From contig NZ_OY782507.1 in the NCBI RefSeq assembly GCF_963677725.1, positions 4,214,501 to 4,278,500 on the forward strand: a stretch of 64,000 nucleotides of DNA. The letters are read 5' to 3'. Below the pieces are notes generated by a model that was not told where the DNA came from, ran no database searches, and worked only from the letters and a program-made list of their open reading frames with translations. Below, one piece after another: positions 21,201 to 30,327 of the stretch. The DNA comes from an uncultured Cohaesibacter sp. (GTDB lineage Bacteria; Pseudomonadota; Alphaproteobacteria; Rhizobiales; Cohaesibacteraceae). The stretch's first letter is position 1, and each line of letters begins with the position of its first letter. Made by a program: the position numbers and the translations under genes.

Positions 21201-21422
21201 ATGCTGAAATTGACTGTGTTGTTTTACATTATTATTGCACCGACGCTTGCGGGAATATTCGCATTGGTGCCGCTGACCATGTCTGGAACATTGGACTTTG
21301 ATCCTATGTTCTTTATTGGATTTGTGGCTGCGGGCGCCATTCTGGCGCTGCCTGTATCTTGGATTGTGGCCAAGCGGGTCGATGCAGTGATTGGCAAAAA
21401 AGGACCAATGGCGACTGCCTGA
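21201..21422 (+). CDS. 73-aa two-helix membrane protein
   Basis: A short inner-membrane protein with two clear hydrophobic segments at about residues 5-27 and 36-57 (FIGFVAAGAILALPVSWIVA) and a short basic tail. Similar small proteins occur across Rhizobiales and are sometimes labelled CTP synthetase in error; nothing enzymatic is visible. ATG 21201 has GGGAGAG upstream. A FixK/FNR-like site lies upstream, so it may be induced at low oxygen. Function unknown. Confidence 0.75.
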   Translation: MLKLTVLFYIIIAPTLAGIFALVPLTMSGTLDFDPMFFIGFVAAGAILALPVSWIVAKRVDAVIGKKGPMATA

Positions 21423-21440
21423 GTGGGTGTTGCATGAACG

Positions 21441-21477
21441 AAAAAAGCCTGCTCCATGTGATGGGGCAGGCTTTTTT
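21441..21477. terminator. Bidirectional terminator
   Basis: AAAAAAGCCTGCTCC, 7-nt loop, GGGGCAGGCTTTTTT. It separates the convergent small membrane-protein gene and the RBBP9-like hydrolase gene. Confidence 0.92.
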
Positions 21478-21489
21478 GTTGTATTCGAT

Positions 21490-22047
21490 CTAATCGTCCA
21501 GTTTGCTCAGGAAACCTGCAAAGGACATCATGCCTTCGGGCCATGGTCCATGGCCGCTTTCCAGATTGATATGCCCGGCTTCGCCTGCATCCTGAAAATG
21601 GGCGCCCCAATCTCTTGCAAGTTCCTGCGAGCGCTCATGATCGCAATAGGGATCATTGCGGCTGCCGACCACATGGGTTGGAAAGGGCAGTGGATTTTTC
21701 GGGATTGGCACGAAGTCCCCGCCGTCAAACCCGTCAATCAACCCTACTCGGTCCCAATCGCTGGGCGCGACCAGATAGGCGCCGGCGATTTTGCCTTTGA
21801 GATTTTCCTCGCCATGGGCCACCAGAATGCAACCGAGTGAATGAGCCACCAGAACCACCGGGCGGGTGGATGCCTCGATTTCGGCCATCAGATTGGCCAT
21901 CCAGGCGTCTCTGGATGGATTATAAACATCATCCTGTTTGACTTCGCGTGCGGTCGGCATCTTGTCGCGCCAACGCAGCAGCCAGTGGCCCGGCAACGTG
22001 TCGCCATAGCCCGGGATCAGCAAAATGTCGGTTTGGGAAATTTTCAT
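21490..22047 (-). CDS. RBBP9/YdeN-like serine hydrolase
   Basis: A 185-aa compact alpha/beta hydrolase. It begins MKISQTDILLIPGYGDTLPG, and the nucleophile is Ser70 in VLVAHSLGCI. The conserved His is in HINLESGHGPWPEG, and an Asp lies in GSRNDPYCDH. The family acts as small-molecule esterases of unknown natural substrate. The frame is open to 22104, but ATG 22047 with AGGA upstream is the family start. It stands downstream of purB on the same strand. Confidence 0.88.
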   Translation of the reverse strand: MKISQTDILLIPGYGDTLPGHWLLRWRDKMPTAREVKQDDVYNPSRDAWMANLMAEIEASTRPVVLVAHSLGCILVAHGEENLKGKIAGAYLVAPSDWDRVGLIDGFDGGDFVPIPKNPLPFPTHVVGSRNDPYCDHERSQELARDWGAHFQDAGEAGHINLESGHGPWPEGMMSFAGFLSKLDD

Positions 22048-22112
22048 CGTGCGGTCCTGCCGGTTTGAATGGGCGCCTGCGTCAACACCAAACAAGGCGT
22101 GCAAGGGTAAAT

Positions 22113-22140
22113 GACAAGCCGGAGAAAAGACCGGCTTGTC
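22113..22140 (-). terminator. Perfect 10-bp hairpin after purB, no U-tract
   Basis: GACAAGCCGG, 8-nt loop, CCGGCTTGTC, beginning 16 bp after the purB stop. On the minus strand it is followed by ATTTACCC, so it is a poor classical terminator. Confidence 0.55.
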
Positions 22141-22156
22141 GTCGTGGCTGTCTTGC

Positions 22157-23488
22157 TTACTCGCTGTCGCCGAAGACGCGCTTGAAAATCACGTCGACAT
22201 TCTTGGTATGGTAACCAAGGTCGAAGCGGCTGCGGATTTCGTCTTCCGAAAGATAGCCGCGGACATCTTCATCGGCCAGCAGTTCGGTGAGGAAGTCAAC
22301 GCCAGCGGAACCGGAAACCTGATAGCTGTCCCAGACCTTCATGGCGTTGCGCTGGACCAGACGATAGGCATCTTCGCGCGACGAGCCAGCCTGTGTCAGG
22401 GCCAGCAGGATGCGCTGGGAATGAACCAGACCACCAAGGCGATCCATGTTGCCGATCATCCGTTCCGGATAGACCATCAGCTTGTCGATGACGCTGGTCA
22501 GGCGGGCCAGGGCAAAGTCGAGGGTAATTGTGGCATCCGGGCCGATCATCCGTTCAACAGACGAGTGGGAGATGTCCCGCTCATGCCACAGGGCGACATT
22601 TTCCATGGCTGGCAGAGCAAAGCCACGCACGATGCGGGCAAGACCTGTGAGGTTTTCGGTCAGCACAGGGTTGCGCTTGTGCGGCATGGCAGAGGAGCCT
22701 TTTTGGCCCTTGGAGAAGAATTCTTCGGCTTCGAGCACTTCGGTGCGCTGCAAATGGCGCACTTCGGTGGCAACCCGCTCGATGGAGGAGGCAATGACGC
22801 CCAGCGTTGCGAAGAATTGCGCATGACGGTCGCGCGGGATGACCTGAGTGGAGACGGGCTCGGGTTTCAGGCCCATGGCATCGGCCACATGCTCTTCGAC
22901 TGCCGGGTCAATGTTAGCGAAGGTGCCGACAGCACCGGAAATGGCGCAGGTGGCGATTTCTTCGCGCGCTGCCAGCAAGCGGGTCTTGCAGCGGTCAAAT
23001 TCGGCATAGGCTTCGGCCATCTTGAGACCGAAGGTCACTGGCTCGGCATGGATGCCGTGGGACCGGCCGATGCAGACGGTGTCTTTATGCTCCATGGCGC
23101 GGCGCTTCAGAGCCACCAGCAGGGCGTCAATGTCAGCCAGCAGAAGGTCTGCGGCGCGGGTCAACTGGACGTTGAAGCAGGTGTCGAGCACGTCAGAGGA
23201 GGTCATGCCCTGATGCACGAACCGGGCGTCATCGCCAACGATTTCTGCCAGATGGGTCAGAAAGGCAATAACGTCATGCTTGGTTTCGCGTTCGATTTCA
23301 TCGATCCGGTCGATGTCGAATGTCGCAGCACCGCCTTTTTCCCAGATGGTTTTGGCTGCTGACTGTGGGATCACACCGAGTTTCGCCAAAGCGTCACAGG
23401 CATGGGCTTCGATTTCAAACCAGATGCGGAATTTGGTTTCTGGTGACCAGATGTCGACCATTTCAGGGCGGGAATAACGAGGGATCAT
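22157..23488 (-). CDS. purB: Adenylosuccinate lyase
   Basis: A 443-aa fumarase-superfamily lyase acting on SAICAR and adenylosuccinate in IMP and AMP synthesis. The family signature GSSAMPHKRNP is at residues 264-274, His144 lies in GRSHGIHAEPVTFG, and TSSDVLDTC is at about 96-104. ATG 23488 (MIPRYSRPEM) is the usual start; the frame is open to 23509. It lies 67 bp downstream of rpe on the same strand and some 3 kb from the other pur genes. Confidence 0.98.
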   Translation of the reverse strand: MIPRYSRPEMVDIWSPETKFRIWFEIEAHACDALAKLGVIPQSAAKTIWEKGGAATFDIDRIDEIERETKHDVIAFLTHLAEIVGDDARFVHQGMTSSDVLDTCFNVQLTRAADLLLADIDALLVALKRRAMEHKDTVCIGRSHGIHAEPVTFGLKMAEAYAEFDRCKTRLLAAREEIATCAISGAVGTFANIDPAVEEHVADAMGLKPEPVSTQVIPRDRHAQFFATLGVIASSIERVATEVRHLQRTEVLEAEEFFSKGQKGSSAMPHKRNPVLTENLTGLARIVRGFALPAMENVALWHERDISHSSVERMIGPDATITLDFALARLTSVIDKLMVYPERMIGNMDRLGGLVHSQRILLALTQAGSSREDAYRLVQRNAMKVWDSYQVSGSAGVDFLTELLADEDVRGYLSEDEIRSRFDLGYHTKNVDVIFKRVFGDSE

Positions 23489-23555
23489 TAGTGAACCTGT
23501 CTTTAGCAAGTGAGAGGAAAGGGTGGCACCAAAACCGGGCCGCCCTGAAAGAGAA

Positions 23556-24233
23556 TTACTTTTGCGCCTTTTCAGCCGCTTCGCGGATGCGGGCGATCAT
23601 ATCGCGATAGCCCTCAACGGAGCCGGTCTTGAAGATGGCCGATCCGGCAACAAGCACGTTGGCACCGGCTTCCACGACGAGCGGGGCTGTGTCAACCGAA
23701 ACGCCGCCATCGATCTGGATGTCGATATCACGGTCGCCAATCATGGTCTTGACGCGGCGGACCTTGTCGATGACGGACGGAATGAGGCTCTGGCCACCAA
23801 AACCGGGATTGACGGTCATGAGAAGCACAAGATCCAGGCGATCCAGCACATATTCGATGACGCTTTCGGGGGTGGCTGGGTTGAGCGAGACACCGGCTTT
23901 CTTGCCCAGCGCCTTGATGGCCTGCAACGAGCGGTCAAGATGGGGGCCTGCTTCTGCATGCACGGTGATCAGGTCAGAGCCTGCCGTGGCGAAATCTTCC
24001 AAATACGGGTCGCACGGGGCGATCATCAGATGGGTGTCAATAACCTTGTCGGTATAGGGACGGATGGCCTTGACCACATGAGAGCCGAAAGTGATGTTTG
24101 GCACGAAATGACCGTCCATGACGTCAACGTGGACCCAGTCGCAGCCAGCGTCGTCGATGGCTTTGACCTCTTCGCCAAAGCGGGCGAAATCGGAGGCGAG
24201 AATGGATGGGGCGATCTGAATGGGGCGTGCCAT
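23556..24233 (-). CDS. rpe: Ribulose-phosphate 3-epimerase
   Basis: A 225-aa TIM-barrel enzyme interconverting ribulose 5-phosphate and xylulose 5-phosphate. Motifs: [16 protein letters not shown], the metal-binding [24 protein letters not shown], and [10 protein letters not shown] with the phosphate-binding VAGSAIF. ATG 24233 ([12 protein letters not shown]) is the family start; the frame is open to 24290. It is upstream of purB and plausibly co-transcribed, linking pentose phosphate supply with purine synthesis. Confidence 0.97.
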   Translation of the reverse strand: MARPIQIAPSILASDFARFGEEVKAIDDAGCDWVHVDVMDGHFVPNITFGSHVVKAIRPYTDKVIDTHLMIAPCDPYLEDFATAGSDLITVHAEAGPHLDRSLQAIKALGKKAGVSLNPATPESVIEYVLDRLDLVLLMTVNPGFGGQSLIPSVIDKVRRVKTMIGDRDIDIQIDGGVSVDTAPLVVEAGANVLVAGSAIFKTGSVEGYRDMIARIREAAEKAQK

Positions 24234-24585
24234 GGCCTGCTGTCCTGTCTGTCTGACATCAAAGTAGAGTGTTGTTGATGCGCCTAGCATATGGGGCTTG
24301 GTTGAGCAAGAAGGGAAGGCCTTGTCTTTGTTGCTTATGTTGCCAAAAAGTTATCTGTATGCGCACCATATGCGATCAATCTCGCGCTTTCAAGATTTGA
24401 CACTGAAATTCACAATGGCAATTTTGGATATTGGATACTTTTGATCTGGACCTGATCCAGTCCCCGTGACACACTTGCCTATATTCTTTCGTCTGGTGCG
24501 CCAGGGCGGACCCGCTAGGGAATCCGGAAGCGCGCAGACTTTCCATTTTAGATCAGCGCTGGCCAGCCGTATCAGGAGAGTAGCC
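24234..24585. other. Intergenic region between rpe and the DadA-like gene
   Basis: 352 bp with divergent promoters and no gene. CTGGA-CCTGA-TCCAG at about 24447-24461 is a short dyad, and the region before it (24414-24440) is AT-rich. Both could serve an Lrp-type regulator, but that is speculative. Confidence 0.4.
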
Positions 24586-25839
24586 ATGAATCCGATGAAT
24601 CATGATGTGATTGTTTTGGGTGCCGGGATTGTGGGCGTGAGTACGGCGTTGCATCTTCAGGAAGGCGGGCTGAAAGTGGCTTTGGTGGATCGTCGGGAGC
24701 CGGGCGAGGAAACCTCCCATGGCAATGCCGGGATCATCGAAAAAGACGGCATGGTGCCGCTAACCATTCCCAGCAAGCCGACCGAAATTCTGAAATTTGC
24801 CTCCAACCGGATGATCCACATGCATTATCATCCGACCTTTATGCCTCAGCTCACAGGCTGGCTTTATCGCATGTGGCTGTTGTCGAACCCGGCGGGGATT
24901 GATCGGTATGCGCGCGGTGTACAGCCCTTGCGGCAACGATCTGCCGATGAGCATGCCTATTTTGCCGGTCCGGCCGAGATTACCAACCAGTTCCGCCATA
25001 CGGGCTGGATTCACCTCTATCACAGTGCCAAGAGTTTTGCGGGCACGGTTGCCGCGCGCGGCTATGCGGATGAGTTCGGTGTCGAGTATGATGTGTTGGA
25101 TCAAGGTGGCCTTGAAGCTTTGGAACCGGATGTGGACTTTGGCAGCGATGACCATGGCATCTTTTGGAAAGGCTGTGTCAATGTCAGCTCTCCCATGGCC
25201 GTGACAAAGGCCTATGGGCAGTTATTCGTCAAGCGAGGCGGGGACTTTTACACTGGCGACGCCCAGACACTGGAGCAGATTGGCGATGCCTGGCAGGTGC
25301 AATGCGCCCATGGGGTACTAACCGCCCCCAAGGTGGTGGTGGCGCTGGGGCCGTGGAGCCTCGATCTGGTCAAGCCAATGGGCTACCAGTTCCCGCTGGC
25401 GGTCAAGCGTGGCTATCATCAGCATTTTGAAAGCAGCAAAGGGGCGGTGCTTAATCGGCCGATCGTCGATGAGGATGTAGGCTTTCTGATAACGCCGACC
25501 GAGCGCGGCATCCGGCTGACATCAGGGATAGAATTTGCCAATCGCGACGCGCGCAAGACGCCGACGCAGATTTACCGGGCTGCGGATCATGCGCGGCATT
25601 TGTTCCCACTTGGCAAACCGGTGGATGACGAACCCTGGATGGGATCGCGGCCCTGTTTTCCCGATTCCCTGCCGCTGATTGAAAAGGCCGACAAGCATGA
25701 TGGTCTCTATTTCAACTTCGGTCATGGCCATATGGGCTTTGCGACCGGTCCGGTGACCGGCCGGATGATGGCCGATTTGGTGCTGGGCAGAAAGGATGGT
25801 CTGGATCGGACCGCTTTTTCCAGCAAGCGCTTCAAGTGA
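24586..25839 (+). CDS. DadA-like D-amino-acid dehydrogenase / FAD-dependent oxidoreductase
   Basis: A 417-aa DAO-family flavoprotein. The Rossmann FAD motif VLGAGIVGVSTALHL is at about residues 9-23, followed by an acidic-basic VALVDRREPGEETS and SHGNAGII, which is typical of DadA. The C-terminal GLYFNFGHGHMGFATGPVTG is the second FAD-contact segment. It probably oxidises a D-amino acid and passes electrons to quinone. ATG 24586 has AGGAGAG upstream; the frame is open to 24466. The convergent Lrp-type gene, whose stop is 6 bp away, is the likely regulator. Confidence 0.88.
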   Translation: MNPMNHDVIVLGAGIVGVSTALHLQEGGLKVALVDRREPGEETSHGNAGIIEKDGMVPLTIPSKPTEILKFASNRMIHMHYHPTFMPQLTGWLYRMWLLSNPAGIDRYARGVQPLRQRSADEHAYFAGPAEITNQFRHTGWIHLYHSAKSFAGTVAARGYADEFGVEYDVLDQGGLEALEPDVDFGSDDHGIFWKGCVNVSSPMAVTKAYGQLFVKRGGDFYTGDAQTLEQIGDAWQVQCAHGVLTAPKVVVALGPWSLDLVKPMGYQFPLAVKRGYHQHFESSKGAVLNRPIVDEDVGFLITPTERGIRLTSGIEFANRDARKTPTQIYRAADHARHLFPLGKPVDDEPWMGSRPCFPDSLPLIEKADKHDGLYFNFGHGHMGFATGPVTGRMMADLVLGRKDGLDRTAFSSKRFK

Positions 25840-25845
25840 GCGGGA

Positions 25846-26319
25846 TCACTCACTGAGCGGCAGAGACGCGGTTTCCTTGACGGTCGAGACGACGATGCGT
25901 GATTGCACGTCTGAGACGAGCTCTGAATTCAGCAGCTTGTAGCAAAGGAAATTGTCGTAAGCCTTGATGTCTTCGGTCACCACTTTGACCAGATAGTCCA
26001 CTGCGCCGGTGATGCGTTCGCAGGCAACAACTTCGGGCCAGAGGGCAACGAGCTTGTCGAACTCTTCCATATTCTTGCGGCTGGGCACGGTGAGCTTGAC
26101 GAAGGCATAGGATACAAAACCAAGACCGACGGATTCGCGGTCGATGATGGCGGTCACCTGCTTGAGGACGCCGGTTTCTTTCAGTTTTTTGATTCTGCGC
26201 CAGCATGGCGTCTGGGACATGCCGGCAAGCTTGGCGATTTCGGCGATGGATAGGGAGGCATCATTCTGCAAAACCTTGAGTATCCGAATATCACCAGAAT
26301 CGAGTGTCAATTTTTCCAT
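25846..26319 (-). CDS. Lrp/AsnC-family transcriptional regulator
   Basis: A 157-aa regulator: N-terminal winged helix (DIRILKVLQNDASLSIAEIA, then TPCWRRIKKLKETGVL) and C-terminal RAM/AsnC ligand domain with ACERITGAVDYLVKVVTED. It is convergent with the DadA-like gene, six bases between stops and no terminator visible, an arrangement that often pairs an Lrp regulator with its amino-acid catabolic target. The ligand is unknown. Confidence 0.93.
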   Translation of the reverse strand: MEKLTLDSGDIRILKVLQNDASLSIAEIAKLAGMSQTPCWRRIKKLKETGVLKQVTAIIDRESVGLGFVSYAFVKLTVPSRKNMEEFDKLVALWPEVVACERITGAVDYLVKVVTEDIKAYDNFLCYKLLNSELVSDVQSRIVVSTVKETASLPLSE

Positions 26320-26538
26320 ATTTCACTCTCTTGGGAAGAATTTATTCGAACGCTACAAAGAATCTAGGGGTTTGTATATATTAAATTCCGCAAAAAGTGC
26401 GTCCTTGCCGGAATTTTATGATTTCATTTGCCGGTGATTGTGAAAGAAATGAGGGTAAAGGGGCGCTAAACGGTTCATTCTTTCTCTCTCTCTCCCTCCC
26501 GATGATGCTTGGCGTGGATGCAAAGGGTGTGACTGTGA

Positions 26539-27585
26539 TCAAGCTTCGCCATATTTGTCTTGCCAGCTGGGGAACAGGTCGCCGTCCGCGCTTGTCGCGG
26601 CATAAACCCCTCTGGCCACGGCACGGGCCATGACGGAGGCGGCGCGGGCACCCAGCGTGATAAAGGCGTTCTCGGTTGCCGGTAGCGGCTTTTTGCCATT
26701 GGAGAGGCCGAAGATCATGTCACCGTCCAGGGGCGTGTGAGAGGGCCAGAGCGCACGGGCGAACCCGTCATGGGCCATGATGGCCAGGCGCTTGGCCTGA
26801 GCCTTGGTCAGTGCCGCATCGGTGGCGATGATGCCGATGGTGGTGTTGCCGCCCGGTTGGGCCATGTTTGGCGCGTCAGAGCCATCTGGGGTGATGCCAG
26901 CGCGCATGGCGTCCCCTTTGGTGAAGGGGGCATGCATGTCTTTAGTGAGCCGTTCTGGGAGGCCTGCTCCGCCAAACTCATCGCCCTTCTCGAAGGGAGC
27001 TGCCCAAAAATGGCGACTGTCGCCCATGGTGGCGCGACCAAGGGCATTCACGGCGACGAGCGCTGCGACCCTGATGCCATGATCATCTTCGTCCGAGGCC
27101 GAGCCCAGACCGCCTTTGAGACCGGCTGTCAGTGCGCCGTTGCCAGCACCGATCGTGCCAATCTCGAAATGGTCGCTGGCGGTTTCTGCCGCTTGCCAGC
27201 CCATGTCCCAATAGGGGCTTTGGCGTCCCCAATCCTTGTCGCCGCCATTGATCAGGTCAAACAGGATGGCTGCCGGGACAATTGGCACATTAACGGGACC
27301 GACGGCAAATCCGCGGCCCTGTTGCCTTAACCAGCCTTGCATGCCACCAGCTGCATCAAGGCCGAAGGCCGAGCCGCCGGACAGAACCAATCCATCAACC
27401 GCCTCGACCGTCTGATCCGGATTGAGCAAATCGGTGTCGCGGGTGCCTGGAGCGCCGCCCATGACCGCGCAGGAGGCCACCATCGGCCATTCGCACAGCA
27501 AGGCGGTCGTGCCGGATTTCAGCTTGGTATCGGTGGCATTTCCGATCAGGATGCCTTCAATATCGGTGATCAGATTTTGCATCAT
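26539..27585 (-). CDS. P1-family peptidase / NylC-DmpA-like Ntn hydrolase
   Basis: A 348-aa S58-type enzyme. Key features: LITDIEGILIGNATD at the N-terminus, the GLVLSGGSAFGLDAAGGM block, and PGGNTTIGIIATDA, where self-cleavage would occur between Asn247 and Thr248 to expose the catalytic N-terminal Thr. Relatives are aminopeptidases and 6-aminohexanoate-oligomer hydrolases. It starts one base after the EamA stop, so translation is coupled. The partnership may mean that a released product is exported, but the substrate is unknown. Confidence 0.88.
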   Translation of the reverse strand: MMQNLITDIEGILIGNATDTKLKSGTTALLCEWPMVASCAVMGGAPGTRDTDLLNPDQTVEAVDGLVLSGGSAFGLDAAGGMQGWLRQQGRGFAVGPVNVPIVPAAILFDLINGGDKDWGRQSPYWDMGWQAAETASDHFEIGTIGAGNGALTAGLKGGLGSASDEDDHGIRVAALVAVNALGRATMGDSRHFWAAPFEKGDEFGGAGLPERLTKDMHAPFTKGDAMRAGITPDGSDAPNMAQPGGNTTIGIIATDAALTKAQAKRLAIMAHDGFARALWPSHTPLDGDMIFGLSNGKKPLPATENAFITLGARAASVMARAVARGVYAATSADGDLFPSWQDKYGEA

Positions 27586-27586
27586 G

Positions 27587-28504
27587 TCAGTCCTTCAAGG
27601 AGGCGGGTTTGAGGCCAATACCGAGCGAGGCCAAGACGGCCATCAGTCCGGCGATTTGCACTATAGAAAGATGTTCGCCCAGAACAAAGACGGCGATTAG
27701 CATGGCGGTGACCGGGACGAGGGCTGTGAAAAGGGCGCTGGTGGAGGCGGGAATGGTTTTGATGCCGATACACCAGAGATAGAAGGACAGGACGCTGGCG
27801 GTGAGAATGTAATAAAGGCTGATCAGCCAGAAATGCCAATCGGCATCGGGCAGAAGCCAGCCGCCGTCTTGCAGCATCACTATTGGGAGGGTGATGGGGA
27901 TGGCCAGCAGATGGACGATCATGGTCAGGGTCCATGGGGGAATGCGAGCGGCATAGCGGCGGGTCAGGATGGCAAAGACGGCCTCTGACGTGACGCCAGC
28001 GAGAATGAAGCCATTGCCGATCAGGGTGGATATCCAGCTGTGGGTCGGCGTGAGACCTGTCTCATGCGCGCCGTGTGGGGTCGCGAGATTGAGGCAGGCA
28101 ATACCAAACACCGCCAGAGAGACAGACACGGCTTTTTGCCGCGAGATCACTTCCTTGAGAATGAGCCAACTGAGAAGGGCAATAATCGCAGGCAAAGCCG
28201 AGGCGATGATGCCTGCATTGATGGCAGAGGTATATTGAATGCCGATCAGCATCAGGGTGGTGAAGCCGACGACACCGAACAGCGACAAAAGACAGATTTC
28301 TCCCCAAGCTCGCAGCGGCAGGGCCTTGAGGCTCTGCCAGCCATGGCGTTCTGTCATGGCCAACGGCACCAGACACAGGCTTGCCAGCACGAAGCGCAGC
28401 ATCGCAAAGGAGGCTGGCGTCATTTCGGTGATGATGATTTTTCCCAGAGCCACATTGATGCCTGTCAACATCATGGCAGCCGCGAGGGCGAGATAGGCGA
28501 TCAT
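27587..28504 (-). CDS. EamA/DMT-family transporter
   Basis: A 305-aa inner-membrane protein with ten hydrophobic segments arranged as two EamA repeats (LTGINVALGKIIITEMTPAS; then SEAVFAILTRRYAARIPP). The second repeat ends GEHLSIVQIAGLMAVLASLG. Members export amino acids or metabolites. ATG 28504 with AAGGGG upstream is preferred over the TTG at 28519. It sits downstream of the livJ terminator and directly upstream of the P1 peptidase. Confidence 0.9.
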   Translation of the reverse strand: MIAYLALAAAMMLTGINVALGKIIITEMTPASFAMLRFVLASLCLVPLAMTERHGWQSLKALPLRAWGEICLLSLFGVVGFTTLMLIGIQYTSAINAGIIASALPAIIALLSWLILKEVISRQKAVSVSLAVFGIACLNLATPHGAHETGLTPTHSWISTLIGNGFILAGVTSEAVFAILTRRYAARIPPWTLTMIVHLLAIPITLPIVMLQDGGWLLPDADWHFWLISLYYILTASVLSFYLWCIGIKTIPASTSALFTALVPVTAMLIAVFVLGEHLSIVQIAGLMAVLASLGIGLKPASLKD

Positions 28505-28547
28505 GGTGCCCCTTGGCAATTGTCTCTTGGAATGGGGAGGAGGGGAT

Positions 28548-28583
28548 AAAAAAGGCCCCCGACGCGCAATGTCCGGGAGCCTT
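28548..28583 (-). terminator. livJ terminator
   Basis: On the minus strand AAGGCTCCCG pairs with CGGGGGCCTT and is followed by seven T's. It lies about 50 bp after the binding-protein stop codon. Confidence 0.88.
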
Positions 28584-28632
28584 CGTGGCGGTCAACTAGA
28601 AAGTCGGGATATCAGCAAGGCTGATCAACCGA

Positions 28633-29739
28633 TTATTTGTAGTCGTATTTGCCTTTGCTCCACTTGTACCAGACATAGCCTGGCAGGGTCACGTCACCTT
28701 TGTCGTCAAAGGAGAGGTTGCCCAGAACGGTGGAGAATTCACCTTTGTTCAGCTCGTCGCTGACTGCGTCATAATCGGTGGAACCAGCCGCTTCAACCGC
28801 GTCAGCCCAAGCCTGAATTGCGGCGTAGGTGTAGAGAACATAGCCTTCGGTGGTTTTACCAGCAGCCTTGAATTTCTCAACAACTGGAGCAGCTTCCGGA
28901 TTGTCGGATGGGTTTGGCGAGAAGGTCATCAGGGTGCCTTCGCCAGCATCGCCGGTGATGGACCAATATTCGTCGGTTACCAGAGCGTCACCAGAGATCA
29001 GCACGGTGTCCATGCCCTGTTCACGCATCTGACGCACGATCAGGCCAGCTTCGGTGTGGTAGCCACCAACATAGAGGGCATCGATCTTGGCCTGCTTCAG
29101 CTTGGAAACCAGAGCGGTATAGTCTTTCTCACCAGCGGTGTAGGCTTCATACATCGCAGCTTTGCCGCCGAGTTTCTCAAAATTGGCAAGGGTCTGGTCA
29201 GCCAGGCCTTTACCGTAAGCGGTTTTGTCGTGGATCACAGCGACGTTTTTATCGCCGAACTCTTCAAACAGCAACTTGCCAGCCACTTCACCCTGCTGGT
29301 CATCACGACCGCAAACGCGGTAGGTGCCGCCATCGGGATTAGGGCGCTCATCGGTGAATTTCGGGTTGGTGGAAGCCGGTGAAATCTGAATGATGCCTTC
29401 TTCAGCATAGACCGAGGATGCCGGGATCGAAGAGCCGGAGCAGAAGTGGCCGGCCATGAAGACCACGCCTTTGCCTGCCATCTGGTTGGCAACGGCAACA
29501 GCCTGTTTCGGGTCGCAGGCGTCATCGCCAACTTCCAGAACGAGCTTCTCGCCATTGATGCCGCCTGCGGCGTTGATATCGGCAACAGCCTGTTCGGCGC
29601 CGATTTTCATCTGTTGACCGAAGGATGCATATTGACCGGTCATTGGGCCAGCGGTAGCAATAATAATATCTGCATATGACACGCTGGACATAACCAGCGA
29701 ACCGGCGATTGCGACACCTGCCAAAAGTGCATTTTTCAT
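28633..29739 (-). CDS. livJ: Branched-chain amino acid ABC transporter, periplasmic binding protein
   Basis: A 368-aa type I periplasmic binding protein with a signal peptide (MKNALLAGVAIAGSLVMSS, cleavage probably after SYA near residue 23). Mature features: IATAGPMTGQYASFG, CDPKQAVAVANQM, GHFCSGSSIPASSVY, ISPASTNPKFT and the hinge region ALYVGGYHTEAG, all close to LivJ/LivK. The frame is open to 29865, but ATG 29739 with GGGAGA gives the signal peptide. It is the last gene of the liv operon, 226 bp after the small membrane protein, and is followed by a terminator. Confidence 0.95.
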   Translation of the reverse strand: MKNALLAGVAIAGSLVMSSVSYADIIIATAGPMTGQYASFGQQMKIGAEQAVADINAAGGINGEKLVLEVGDDACDPKQAVAVANQMAGKGVVFMAGHFCSGSSIPASSVYAEEGIIQISPASTNPKFTDERPNPDGGTYRVCGRDDQQGEVAGKLLFEEFGDKNVAVIHDKTAYGKGLADQTLANFEKLGGKAAMYEAYTAGEKDYTALVSKLKQAKIDALYVGGYHTEAGLIVRQMREQGMDTVLISGDALVTDEYWSITGDAGEGTLMTFSPNPSDNPEAAPVVEKFKAAGKTTEGYVLYTYAAIQAWADAVEAAGSTDYDAVSDELNKGEFSTVLGNLSFDDKGDVTLPGYVWYKWSKGKYDYK

Positions 29740-29965
29740 GAAAATCTCCCGTGAGATGTTTGTGCGTTCCATTGCGATCTTGTCGAACGCAATATTCTGG
29801 TGTGATTTGTTTTTATTGAACCATATGGTCATTTGAATTAGGGCTGAAATTTTCGAAACTTTCAATCCCTTTTTTGCTGTCTCCGTAGCTAAGCCATTGG
29901 AATATGGTATTGTTCGGAGACGAGGAAGCGGCGGGTATCCGTCGCGTCCAATCTCGTGCGAAGGC

Positions 29966-30310
29966 TTAACTCCGCTTTTCCCGCCAGCTGAGCGGGCTTA
30001 CCTTCTCATACAGCCAATTATACTGATCGACCATCTGGTTGGTGCGCGTGTAGCGGTGACCAAGCCAGCAGGCGGCCAGCAGGACTGCAAAGTCGACAAT
30101 GTAGAAATGCACCGATAACAGGGTGCCCTCAAACAGTGAGAAATGCAGGAAGCGGACGGCGAGCGCCAGCAGCAGCATATAGATCACGATCTGATAGGTC
30201 GGTCGCCAGGATAGAGCGATGCCCCGACCAGACATCCAGGCTGCACCACCGCCGATCAGGACGGTGAGAAAGAAAAAAGCCAAGAAGGAATTTTCCCAGA
30301 GCAAAGACAT
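29966..30310 (-). CDS. 114-aa membrane protein of the liv operon (DUF6867-like)
   Basis: A small protein with about three hydrophobic segments: FLAFFFLTVLIGGGAAWM, IVIYMLLLALAVRFL and VHFYIVDFAVLLAACWLG. It lies between livF (17 bp upstream) and livJ on the same strand. A conserved gene in this place occurs in many Rhizobiales liv operons; I believe the family is DUF6867 but cannot check. A role in transporter assembly or regulation is inferred from position only. Confidence 0.75.
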   Translation of the reverse strand: MSLLWENSFLAFFFLTVLIGGGAAWMSGRGIALSWRPTYQIVIYMLLLALAVRFLHFSLFEGTLLSVHFYIVDFAVLLAACWLGHRYTRTNQMVDQYNWLYEKVSPLSWREKRS

Positions 30311-30327
30311 GGTGTATCTCCTTCTTC

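Noticed and set aside
22136-23362. 408-codon plus-strand open frame
   Set aside because: Antisense shadow of purB; no Shine-Dalgarno and low-complexity Gly/His/Gln-rich translation.
26480-26501. CT-rich tract in the Lrp upstream region
   Set aside because: A short polypyrimidine run without symmetry or neighbours that would give it a role.
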